In this document: positions 1 through 8,796 of the stretch, piece by piece | Numbering within the stretch: the stretch's first letter is position 1 | How the letters are laid out: each line of letters starts with the position of its first letter | From: a bacterium | GTDB lineage: Bacteria > Armatimonadota > Fimbriimonadia > Fimbriimonadales > GBS-DC | Assembly: GCA_029335935.2 (NCBI GenBank) | Contig: JARJMV020000133.1 | Coordinates: 1 to 9,055, forward strand | Reading direction: 5' to 3' | DNA: 9,055 nucleotides | Made by a program: the position numbers and the translations under genes | The notes under the pieces: model-generated | The model's input: only the letters and a program-made list of their open reading frames with translations | What the model was told of the DNA's origin: nothing | Databases searched by the model: none

Positions 1-983
1 CAGACCGCCGAGACCAACCTTCGCAAGGCGCAGGTCGCCCTCCAGCAAGCCCAAGCGCAACTCACGCGCGGCGAACGGCTGCTCCAAGCCCAACTGATTG
101 CCCAACAAGAGTATGAAGCGTTGCGCGCCCAGTATGAGACGGCTCAGGCGGAGGTTCACGCGGCGCAGGCGCAACTCGACTCCGCCCGCGCCGCCCAGCA
201 AGCCAGCCAAGCCCGCCTCCAAACCGCCCGCGAGAATCTCCAACTCGCCCAGCAGCAAGCCGAACGCGCCGAACAGGTGTTCAAGGGGCAGTACCTAACC
301 ACCAAAGAGGTCGCCGACGCCGAAGCCGCCTATCGCCAAGCCCAACTCGCCCTCGAAGCGGCGATTGACGAGCTACACCTGCTGGGCGGCAAACCCGACG
401 GCGGGCATAAACTTGTGCTCACCGCGCCGTTCGACGGGCGCATCGCCGCGCTGGAGGTCACTGTCGGCGAGACCGTCACGCCCGATAAACCCCTCTTCCG
501 CATTCTCAACACGGACGCCGTGTGGGCAACCTTCGACCTCTACCCCGACGATATACCCTATGTGCGCGTGGGGCAGACACTGCGCTTCTACGCCGATTCC
601 GTGCCCGATGCCGTGTTCGAGGCGACTATCCAACTGATTATGCCTGAAGCCGACCCCAACAAGCGCGTGGTGAGGGCGCGATGTGTGGTGGCGCGTCCAG
701 ACCCGCGCCTCAAGCCGGGGCTGTTCGTCCGCGCCGAGATGCCGATTGTGCTGGAGCGCGATGTGCTGGTTGTGCCCGTCGAGGCGGTGCAGCGTATCGA
801 GGGTGAACCCTATCTGTTTGTCGCGACGGGACGCGAGGGCGAGTTCGCCCTACGCAAAGTGCAACTCGGGCAAACCGTCGATAACCAAGCCGTGATCCGC
901 AGCGGCGTGCAAGCAGGCGAGCGCGTCGTCGTGCGGAACGCCTCGCTCATTACGGGGATGCTGCTTGGAGGAGGGGAGGAATA

Positions 984-984
<1 letters not shown>
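1..984 (+). CDS. RND efflux periplasmic adaptor subunit (HlyD/CzcB-type), 5' end missing
   Basis: This is the C-terminal 327 residues of a membrane-fusion protein that links an inner-membrane RND pump to an outer-membrane channel. The frame is open from base 1, so the signal peptide or N-terminal anchor lies outside the window; TTG at 121 is an internal Leu codon, not the start. Visible residues 1-128 are Ala/Gln-rich coiled coil (the alpha-hairpin). Residues about 134-170 look like the second half of a lipoyl domain (TAPFDGRIAALEV, then VGETVTPDKPLF). Beta-barrel and membrane-proximal domains follow (WATFDLYPDDIP, LKPGLFVRAEMPI, VLVVPVEAVQ). The hairpin contains two related segments 66 residues apart, starting at R23 and R89. 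The stop TAA overlaps the permease ATG by one base, which argues for a coupled operon. The family call is firm. The metal-efflux assignment is inferred from the CzcA-like partner. Confidence 0.93.
967..979 (+). promoter_or_regulatory. Ribosome binding site for the RND permease
   Basis: A purine run with two GGAGG cores (967-971 and 975-979) lies inside the last codons of the adaptor gene. The second core is 4 nt before the ATG at 984. With the TAATG stop/start overlap it supports translational coupling and fixes the permease start. Confidence 0.7.
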
Positions 985-4112
<3,128 letters not shown>

Positions 4113-4135
4113 GCGCAGGGTATCCTCACCCCCAA

Positions 4136-4162
4136 CCCCTCTCCCCCGCGGTGGGAGAGGGG
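4136..4162. repeat. GC-rich hairpin repeat after the RND operon
   Basis: A perfect 10-bp inverted repeat has arms CCCCTCTCCC (4136-4145) and GGGAGAGGGG (4153-4162) around a 7-nt loop. It begins 24 bp after the permease stop and no T-tract follows, so it is not a classic intrinsic terminator, though it could stall transcription or protect the mRNA 3' end. From memory, the flanking text (TCACCCCCAACCCCTCTCCC) resembles a dispersed repeat seen in many environmental bacterial genomes, where its minus strand is often mistranslated as a peptide containing GEGLGVR. Confidence 0.65.
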
Positions 4163-4173
4163 GGCGCGCTCAT

Positions 4174-4199
4174 CGTAGCGTCGGCGTCCCGCCGACGAG
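4174..4199. repeat. Palindromic repeat A, copy 1
   Basis: A 26-bp element starts CGTAG and contains arms CGTCGGCG (4179-4186) and CGCCGACG (4190-4197) around a 3-nt loop. Related copies lie at 4218-4244 and 4277-4302. This one stands alone, without a B partner. Confidence 0.75.
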
Positions 4200-4217
4200 C
4201 CGTGCAGCCACTCCATT

Positions 4218-4273
4218 CGTAGCCTCGGCGTCCTCGCCGACGAGCCTTGCTTGGACAGGAATGTCCAAGCTAC
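4218..4273. repeat. Composite repeat unit 1: palindrome A plus palindrome B
   Basis: The A element (4218-4244) has one stem mismatch: arms TCGGCG (4225-4230) and CGCCGA (4235-4240). The B element follows at 4249-4273 with perfect 9-bp arms GCTTGGACA (4249-4257) and TGTCCAAGC (4262-4270) around a GGAA loop, then TAC. The unit opens with GTAG (4219-4222) and closes with CTAC (4270-4273), so its ends are complementary and could enclose both hairpins. It is tandemly repeated by the unit at 4277-4330 with a 57-59 bp period. Confidence 0.8.
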
Positions 4274-4276
4274 GAG

Positions 4277-4330
4277 CGTAGCGTCGGCGTCTCGCCGACG
4301 AAAATGCTTGGACAGGAATGTCCAAGCTAC
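4277..4330. repeat. Composite repeat unit 2: palindrome A plus palindrome B
   Basis: The A element has arms CGTCGGCG (4282-4289) and CGCCGACG (4293-4300) with a TCT loop. The B element (4306-4330) matches the first B copy base for base: arms GCTTGGACA (4306-4314) and TGTCCAAGC (4319-4327), GGAA loop, TAC tail. GTAG at 4278-4281 and CTAC at 4327-4330 bound the unit. The array ends 84 bp before the nucleotidyltransferase start, so it may lie in that gene's promoter or leader region. Its repetition and symmetry suggest a REP/BIME-like element. Confidence 0.8.
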
Positions 4331-4358
4331 ACTCACGACGCCAAGAATGGCGGCGCGC

Positions 4359-4389
4359 TTGAACGCGATGTGCGGAGACAGGGTAGGAT
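4359..4389 (+). promoter_or_regulatory. Weak candidate promoter for the nucleotidyltransferase-like gene
   Basis: TTGAAC (4359-4364) and TAGGAT (4384-4389) each match four of six consensus bases of the -35 and -10 boxes. They are 19 bp apart, longer than ideal. Together they would give a leader of about 20 nt before ATG 4415. Nothing else in 4331-4414 looks like a promoter. Transcription from the RND operon reading through the repeats is an alternative. Confidence 0.22.
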
Positions 4390-4414
4390 TCATGGCGCGC
4401 AAAAAGAGAACGCG

Positions 4415-5161
4415 ATGGAAGCGACAACAGCAGTGGTTTTGGCAGGCGGCGCGATAGAGGCGGATTGGCAGTCGCGCACAGGCGCACGCTCCCGCGCGGA
4501 AGTAGTGGTGGGCGACGCACCGATGTATCAGCGTGTACTGCGCGCGCTGCACGGCGTGGAAACCATCACAACGACGCTGATTGTGGGCGACTTGCCCGAA
4601 GGCGCAGGCTACACGCTTATTCCCCCAAGTGCGAGCCTGCTGGAGAATGTACGGCTCGGCTTGGAGCGTAGCGCTACCGAATCGGTACTATTCGCGACGG
4701 TGGATTTACCTTTCCTCACGGCGGAGAGCGTGCAGTTCTTCCTGAACGAGAGTTTGCACAGCGGCGCATCGCTAACCTACGCCGTTGTACCTGCCGACTT
4801 GTGTCGGGAGCGGTTCCCACAGCTCAAGCGCACCACTGTTCGTCTGCGCGAGGGCGAATTAACGGGCGGCAACCTGTTTTGGGCGAGGCGCGCGATTGCT
4901 CTGCAGCACCTGCCTCGCTTGGAAGCCCTCTACCATGCCCGAAAGCAACCGTTGCGACTTGCGATGCATATCGGTTGGGGGTTGCTGTTCCGATTCCTGC
5001 TGGCGCAAGCGATTAGCCCGCGCCTACTGAGCATAGGGCAGATTGAAAAGCGCGTGGCGCGTATCGTGCACGCCCCTGTGAAGGCAATCCTCACCCCATA
5101 TCCCGAAGTCGGCACGGACATCGACAGCCTGAAACACTGGCTGGCGATACAAATGCGCTGA
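4415..5161 (+). CDS. MobA-like NTP transferase (nucleotidyltransferase) family protein, divergent
   Basis: The 248-residue protein begins with a nucleotide-binding beta strand, TTAVVLAGG (residues 4-12). It carries VDLPF (96-100), whose D97 matches the metal-binding Asp of GT-A nucleotidyltransferases, then TGGNLFWARR (150-159). It ends with TPYPEVGTDIDSLKHW, where D235 and D237 resemble the terminal Asp motif of these enzymes. The MobA signature after LAGG (RMGxDK) is absent; R27 aligns with the usual conserved Lys ahead of VVVGDAPM. It probably transfers a nucleotide to an unknown sugar-phosphate or cofactor precursor, or has lost activity; a molybdenum-cofactor role should not be assumed. 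ATG 4415 is chosen because the in-frame extension up to 4247 translates only the A/B repeats (LGQECPSY appears twice). Only a weak AGAG lies 6 nt upstream. No cofactor pathway genes are adjacent. Confidence 0.8.
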   Translation: MEATTAVVLAGGAIEADWQSRTGARSRAEVVVGDAPMYQRVLRALHGVETITTTLIVGDLPEGAGYTLIPPSASLLENVRLGLERSATESVLFATVDLPFLTAESVQFFLNESLHSGASLTYAVVPADLCRERFPQLKRTTVRLREGELTGGNLFWARRAIALQHLPRLEALYHARKQPLRLAMHIGWGLLFRFLLAQAISPRLLSIGQIEKRVARIVHAPVKAILTPYPEVGTDIDSLKHWLAIQMR

Positions 5162-5191
5162 CAAAGAGCTGACTACAGCCCCCACATTACC

Positions 5192-5211
5192 CCACAAACC
5201 TGTGGTATAAT
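5192..5211 (+). promoter_or_regulatory. Extended -10 promoter with an abutting inverted repeat
   Basis: A perfect TATAAT (5206-5211) is preceded by TGG (5203-5205), an extended -10 (TGn). No good -35 box sits 16-18 bp upstream. CCACA (5192-5196) and TGTGG (5201-5205) form a small palindrome ending exactly at the -10 box, and CCCACA occurs at both 5181 and 5191. These could be a regulator site, but the arms are only 5 bp. The leader before ATG 5243 would be about 25 nt. Confidence 0.72.
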
Positions 5212-5227
5212 AGATTCACCTTGCGAA

Positions 5228-5234
5228 AGGAGGT
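5228..5234 (+). promoter_or_regulatory. Strong ribosome binding site that decides the start at 5243
   Basis: AGGAGGT is a full Shine-Dalgarno match. It lies 8 nt before ATG 5243 but only 2 nt before the in-frame ATG 5237, too close for normal initiation. Position 5243 is therefore the preferred start. Confidence 0.8.
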
Positions 5235-5242
5235 TTATGGCG

Positions 5243-6520
5243 ATGAAGCGAATCTACGGTTTACTGGGTATCATCGGGCTGAGCGCGCTGGTGAGCGCAG
5301 CCGCGCAAGTGAGCTTTACGCATATCAAGAGCGTTGACCTTTCTTCCTATTTCCCCACAGACGGACAGCAGGGCGACCTGGCATCCGATGTCGCCTTCGA
5401 CGGGAGCAACCTGTATATCGCGGGCATGTCCACTGCCAACACGACGGCAGCGAGCGTCGGCGTGTTGAAGATTGGCAATCTGCTCTCGCTCGATGTGAAC
5501 AGCTGGACATACACCCCGCTGATTACGCTCACCCAAGCTGGGCAGAGCCGCGCCAGCTATATTGTGTACCGCGACGGATTCCTCTATCTGGGCACAGGGC
5601 TGGGCGACAGCAGCAACTCTACAAACAACACTGGCATTCGCAAGTTCGACGCCAACACGGGCACGCAGATTAGCGACTGGAACACCACAGGCGTCGTGCT
5701 GCCCAGCGACCTGAGCAACTCCTCCCGCGCCGAGTGTATCGAGATTGACCCCGGCTATCAGGGCAATAACCCGTCCTTAGCTGTGTTAGCGCGTGGGCGC
5801 GGTTTCATCTTCCGACGCGACTTCGGCGCAGGCACTGCGCTCCCCAACATTCTCAGCGTCCCTTCGCGCGACTGCCAAGGCGGACAGACAACCACTGGCA
5901 TGCGCGACATCACCTTCTCGCCTGAGGGCGACGCCTACCTGCGCGTGGACAACAGTATCTTCTACGCGCAGCGCACCGCCGACAACACCGTCGCCAACAA
6001 CCGCGCCTGCCGAATCTTCGACTTCGACACGGACAACGTTTTCCAAGCGCTGATTAACATCCACTACCTGCGCACGAGCGGCGGCGACTTCCTGATTTAC
6101 AACCGACGCACGGGCGACGCGAATAACCGTCTTAACAAGGTGTTCGTCGCAACAGGTTCTGGCGCGAGTTGGAGCAACTACACCGAGATTTTGGGCAGCG
6201 AACCCCTCCCCGGCGGCAACACGCCCAACGCCTACGCCTTCGATATCTTCAACTTCACCAGCGGCTTTGGACCGGACCCGTCGAAGGGCGATGTGAACTT
6301 GGACGGCGTGGTGGACGACGCGGACCTGTTGGCGATTCTGTTCGAGTTCGGCTCCAGCAACGCTGCGGTGGATGTCAACAGTGATGGTGTGGTGGATGAC
6401 GCCGACTTGCTGACCGTGCTGTTCAACTTCGGCTCGGACACGCAGGTGCAGTATCTGTTCATCATGCATAGCTCGGTAGGGACGGATCGGCTGGACATCT
6501 ACCGCGTGGACAGCAACTGA
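5243..6520 (+). CDS. Secreted dockerin-like repeat protein, probable beta-propeller
   Basis: The product has 425 residues from ATG 5243 (427 from ATG 5237). A Sec signal peptide is clear: Lys/Arg at 2-3, a hydrophobic core, and cleavage after A19-A20-A21 before Q22. The mature part is rich in short beta motifs such as DVAFDGSNLYIAG, YRDGFLYLGTG and MRDITFSPEGDAYLRVD, which suggest propeller blades; I recognise no enzyme motif. Residues 349-397 are two dockerin type I-like EF-hand repeats (DVNLDGVVDDAD and DVNSDGVVDDAD). They are not at the C-terminus: a 28-residue tail (398-425) with YLFIMHSS and DRLDIYRV follows and looks like closing propeller strands. It is likely a calcium-binding extracellular or envelope protein of unknown function. 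It has its own promoter and strong ribosome site, so it is probably a separate and well-expressed transcription unit. Confidence 0.88.
   Translation: MKRIYGLLGIIGLSALVSAAAQVSFTHIKSVDLSSYFPTDGQQGDLASDVAFDGSNLYIAGMSTANTTAASVGVLKIGNLLSLDVNSWTYTPLITLTQAGQSRASYIVYRDGFLYLGTGLGDSSNSTNNTGIRKFDANTGTQISDWNTTGVVLPSDLSNSSRAECIEIDPGYQGNNPSLAVLARGRGFIFRRDFGAGTALPNILSVPSRDCQGGQTTTGMRDITFSPEGDAYLRVDNSIFYAQRTADNTVANNRACRIFDFDTDNVFQALINIHYLRTSGGDFLIYNRRTGDANNRLNKVFVATGSGASWSNYTEILGSEPLPGGNTPNAYAFDIFNFTSGFGPDPSKGDVNLDGVVDDADLLAILFEFGSSNAAVDVNSDGVVDDADLLTVLFNFGSDTQVQYLFIMHSSVGTDRLDIYRVDSN
6287..6433 (+). other. Dockerin-like duplicated calcium-binding module inside the 5243-6520 gene
   Basis: Two 12-residue EF-hand-type loops sit 27 residues apart. 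Loop 1 ligands are D350, N352, D354, D358 and D361; loop 2 ligands are D377, N379, D381, D385 and D388. Each loop is followed by a matching helix (LLAILFEFG, LLTVLFNFG). Both ligand spacing and helices fit dockerin type I. In cellulosome systems these bind cohesins; in organisms without cellulosomes their role is generally unclear. Confidence 0.85.
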
Positions 6521-6550
6521 CGGCTTATTGCACCTCCCACTCACCTCCCA

Positions 6551-6584
6551 CCCCTCCTCGCGTTTCCCCCAGCGTGAGGAGGGG
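6551..6584. other. GC-rich hairpin between transcription units
   Basis: Arms CCCCTCCTCGCG (6551-6562) and CGTGAGGAGGGG (6573-6584) form a 12-bp stem with one G-U pair and a 10-nt loop. It starts 31 bp after the stop of the secreted protein gene and ends 19 bp before the next -10 box. There is no T-tract, so a terminator role rests only on position. A near-repeat CACCTCCCAC / TCACCTCCCAC lies just upstream, and the composition resembles the hairpin at 4136-4162. Confidence 0.5.
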
Positions 6585-6603
6585 CAGAACTTGGCGGAGC
6601 GGG

Positions 6604-6609
6604 TATACT
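6604..6609 (+). promoter_or_regulatory. -10 box for a probable leaderless transcript
   Basis: TATACT lies 7 nt before ATG 6617. Transcription normally begins about 6-8 nt after a -10 box, which would place the mRNA 5' end at or within a base of the start codon. No Shine-Dalgarno precedes this ATG (TTGGGCG fills the gap) and no -35 is seen at normal spacing; TTGGCG at 6591 is only 7 bp upstream. Confidence 0.6.
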
Positions 6610-6616
6610 TTGGGCG

Positions 6617-7453
6617 ATGCTACGGGTCGGTTTGGGGGCGTTAATCGGCGCGGGGTTGGGCGTGATTGCCTCGTTTGCATGGCTGCTCACGAGCGGTGGC
6701 GCAGGGTTTGGGGCGTCGGTGCTGGGCGCGCTGGCGATAACGGGCGCAGCTACCTTGAGCGGCGCCGTTGGCGGTTATTGGTGGGCGCGGCGAGCGCCTA
6801 AGATGCTGCCCCACTACCGCGAAGAGCATCTGCGCCTGCGCCAGATGACCCAGCAGATACGCGCGAACCTGCAACGGATGACAGGCGTCAAGGGCGCGTA
6901 CCCCGAACTGGACGAAATCCTCGCCAAAGACGCCGACCTGCGCCATAAAGCGACTCAACTGCGCCTTCAGATTGAGCAGCAAGCGAAGCACGGGCTATCG
7001 TGGGTAGACCACCTCAGCGCGGCGATGGACGCCCTGCGCGAGGGCGCACTGGGCAACCTCCGACGCTCCGAATGGATTTGGAGGGCGTACCATGCGAAAC
7101 TCCAGCGCGAGCTGAACGCGCTGGGGCGGCGCATCGACCACAACCGAGACGCGCACCTCGAAAATACGCTCCAGCGCGCCTATCGCCAAAAAGCCCGCGA
7201 ACTCGCCAGCTTCCGCAACTTAGAGCGCACCCTGCAGACGCTGGAGAACGAGAGCGCGACCATCGCCGCCAGCATCGAGAACCTGCTGATGGAGACTGTG
7301 CGACTCAGCGCCGCCCCGCGCAACGCCACCCCACGCGCCGACCAACTGCTGGAACCCCTCCGCCAACAAATCCGAGCCTACGAGCAAGCCATCGACGAGA
7401 TTTACCGCGCGCCCTCCGAGCCTGAAGAGAACATCCATCTCCGTCAAATCTGA
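6617..7453 (+). CDS. Unrecognised protein with two membrane segments and a long coiled coil
   Basis: I do not recognise a family for this 278-residue protein. Residues about 4-24 and 33-56 are Gly/Ala-rich hydrophobic helices (GALIGAGLGVIASF; GALAITGAATLSGAVGG) with small-residue spacing typical of tightly packed membrane hairpins. WWARRAPK follows, and its positive charge puts the C-terminus in the cytoplasm by the positive-inside rule. Residues about 65-235 are charged, heptad-like helix (HLRLRQMTQQIRANLQRM; ARELASFRNLERTLQTLENE), probably an oligomerising coiled coil. Residues 240-278 are less regular. The start rests on the TATACT box 7 nt upstream; there is no Shine-Dalgarno. It sits 46 bp ahead of the hydrolase gene with no clear promoter between, so the two may share an mRNA. 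A membrane scaffold or envelope role is only a guess. Confidence 0.8.
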   Translation: MLRVGLGALIGAGLGVIASFAWLLTSGGAGFGASVLGALAITGAATLSGAVGGYWWARRAPKMLPHYREEHLRLRQMTQQIRANLQRMTGVKGAYPELDEILAKDADLRHKATQLRLQIEQQAKHGLSWVDHLSAAMDALREGALGNLRRSEWIWRAYHAKLQRELNALGRRIDHNRDAHLENTLQRAYRQKARELASFRNLERTLQTLENESATIAASIENLLMETVRLSAAPRNATPRADQLLEPLRQQIRAYEQAIDEIYRAPSEPEENIHLRQI

Positions 7454-7499
7454 ACGCACATAGACAGGAAATCGGGCAAACGCCGCGAATCCGCCCCCT

Positions 7500-8795
7500 A
7501 TGAGGCACATACGCTTCTTGAGCTGGGCGATTTGTTTCGGACTGCTGGCAGCAACTCACGCGCAGAACAAGCCCTTGGACGACTACTTCCAACGCCCCGA
7601 ACCTGCCTACCGCTGGGAGAAACGGGACGAGAAACGACTCGACGGCGTCACCATCTACACGCTATTTATGGTCTCCCAAACTTGGCAGGGCATCGAGTGG
7701 GACCACTTCGTGCAGGTGTTCTATCCCGACAATCCCCGCTTCCCGCGCTTCGCTGGACTGTATAACACGGGCGGACGCCCCGACCGCGAGGATGAGGCGA
7801 TGGGCGTCCACCTCGCACGCGATACCCGCGCGCCGTTCGTGATACTCTATGGCATCCCCAAACAGCCCCTGTATAATGACCTCTATGAGGACGCGCTGAT
7901 TGTCTACACCTGGCAGAAGTTCATCGAGACGGGCGACACTACATGGCCCCTACACTTTCCGATGGCGAAAGCGGTGCTGAAATGTATGGACGCCGTGCAA
8001 GCGTTCTTGAGAGCCGAGCGCAAGCCTGTGGTGGAGCGATTTCTGGTGACGGGCGCGTCCAAGCGCGGTTGGACAGCGTGGCTGGTGGGCGCCAGCCGCG
8101 ACCCGCGCGTGGCAGGCATCGCGCCGATGGTCATAGATGTGTTGGATTTGCCCAAACAAGTGCCCCACCACCTGGAGTTCTACAAGGGCAAGCCCAGCGA
8201 GCAGATTGGCGACTATGTGGCAGGCGGTATGCTGCAACTGCTCAACACACCTGTCGGACAACGGTTGATCGAACTGGAAGACCCCTACAGCTATCGCGAC
8301 CGCGATCCGATGCCCAAGCTAATCATTAACGGCCCGAACGACCGCTATTGGGCGCAAGACGCGCTGAACCTCTACTGGGACGGCTTACCGCAGCCGAAAT
8401 GGATTCTCTACGCGCCCAACAGCGGGCACGGGTTGGATGACCGCACGCGCGTGTTCGCGACGCTGGGGGCTTTTATCCACTTTCTGGCGCGCGGGCGCAG
8501 TTTCCCCGAAATGGACTGGAAGCTGAACGAGACAGCGCAAGGCTTGGAGATTCGCGTGAGCAGCCGACCTGCGGCGCGTGAGGCGCGGCTGTGGTTCGCC
8601 AGCACCAACGATTACGACCTGCGCGAGTCGCGCTGGGGTAGCATGCCGATGACGCGAACGCGCGACGGGTGGCAAGGCTTCCTCCCACGCCCCAATCGTG
8701 GACGCGCTACTGCCTACGCCGAACTGGTGTTCGACCTCGACGGCAGGCTGTTCACGCTCACCACACAACTCAAAGTGTTGGAAGCAGGTCAATAA
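7500..8795 (+). CDS. PhoPQ-activated pathogenicity-related family protein (secreted alpha/beta hydrolase, PqaA-type)
   Basis: This 431-residue protein has an N-terminal signal peptide (MRHIR, hydrophobic core, likely cleavage after A21 in ATHA, before QNKP). The family signature is well preserved: PLDDYFQRPEPAYRW, MVSQTWQG, WPLHFPMAKAVLKCMDAVQ, VTGASKRGWTAW, MVIDVLDLP, DPYSYRDRDPMPKLIINGPND and APNSGHGLD. In the alpha/beta-hydrolase fold S187 (GASKRG) is the likely nucleophile, H310 the catalytic His and D281 or D287 the acid. Residues about 335-428 form a C-terminal beta domain. The substrate of this family is not established; the name comes from Salmonella PqaA and does not imply virulence here. 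No Shine-Dalgarno or -10 is visible just before ATG 7500, which supports cotranscription with the gene 46 bp upstream. Confidence 0.93.
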   Translation: MRHIRFLSWAICFGLLAATHAQNKPLDDYFQRPEPAYRWEKRDEKRLDGVTIYTLFMVSQTWQGIEWDHFVQVFYPDNPRFPRFAGLYNTGGRPDREDEAMGVHLARDTRAPFVILYGIPKQPLYNDLYEDALIVYTWQKFIETGDTTWPLHFPMAKAVLKCMDAVQAFLRAERKPVVERFLVTGASKRGWTAWLVGASRDPRVAGIAPMVIDVLDLPKQVPHHLEFYKGKPSEQIGDYVAGGMLQLLNTPVGQRLIELEDPYSYRDRDPMPKLIINGPNDRYWAQDALNLYWDGLPQPKWILYAPNSGHGLDDRTRVFATLGAFIHFLARGRSFPEMDWKLNETAQGLEIRVSSRPAAREARLWFASTNDYDLRESRWGSMPMTRTRDGWQGFLPRPNRGRATAYAELVFDLDGRLFTLTTQLKVLEAGQ

Positions 8796-8796
8796 A

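Noticed and set aside
4136..4162. Classic rho-independent terminator after the RND operon
   Set aside because: The stem is strong but GGCGCGCTC follows instead of a T-run, so it is kept only as a hairpin repeat.
4174..4330. CRISPR array
   Set aside because: The units are palindromes of two types separated by only 3-18 bp, with no unique spacers of regular length and no cas gene nearby.
4668..4677. Perfect 10-bp palindrome GTAGCGCTAC carrying the same GTAGC/GCTAC ends as the repeats
   Set aside because: It lies inside the nucleotidyltransferase coding frame without the rest of an A or B element; chance is the simplest explanation.
5786..6544. 252-codon open frame on the minus strand opposite the secreted protein gene
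   Set aside because: It mirrors the codon bias of the + strand gene, has no ribosome site, and its low-complexity Val/Ala/Arg-rich product shows no domain. The + strand frame has a signal peptide, dockerin-like repeats and a promoter.
7454..7499. Separate promoter for the PqaA-type gene
   Set aside because: No TATAAT-like box lies at the leaderless distance or further upstream within this 46-bp gap; GAATCC at 7487 is a poor match.
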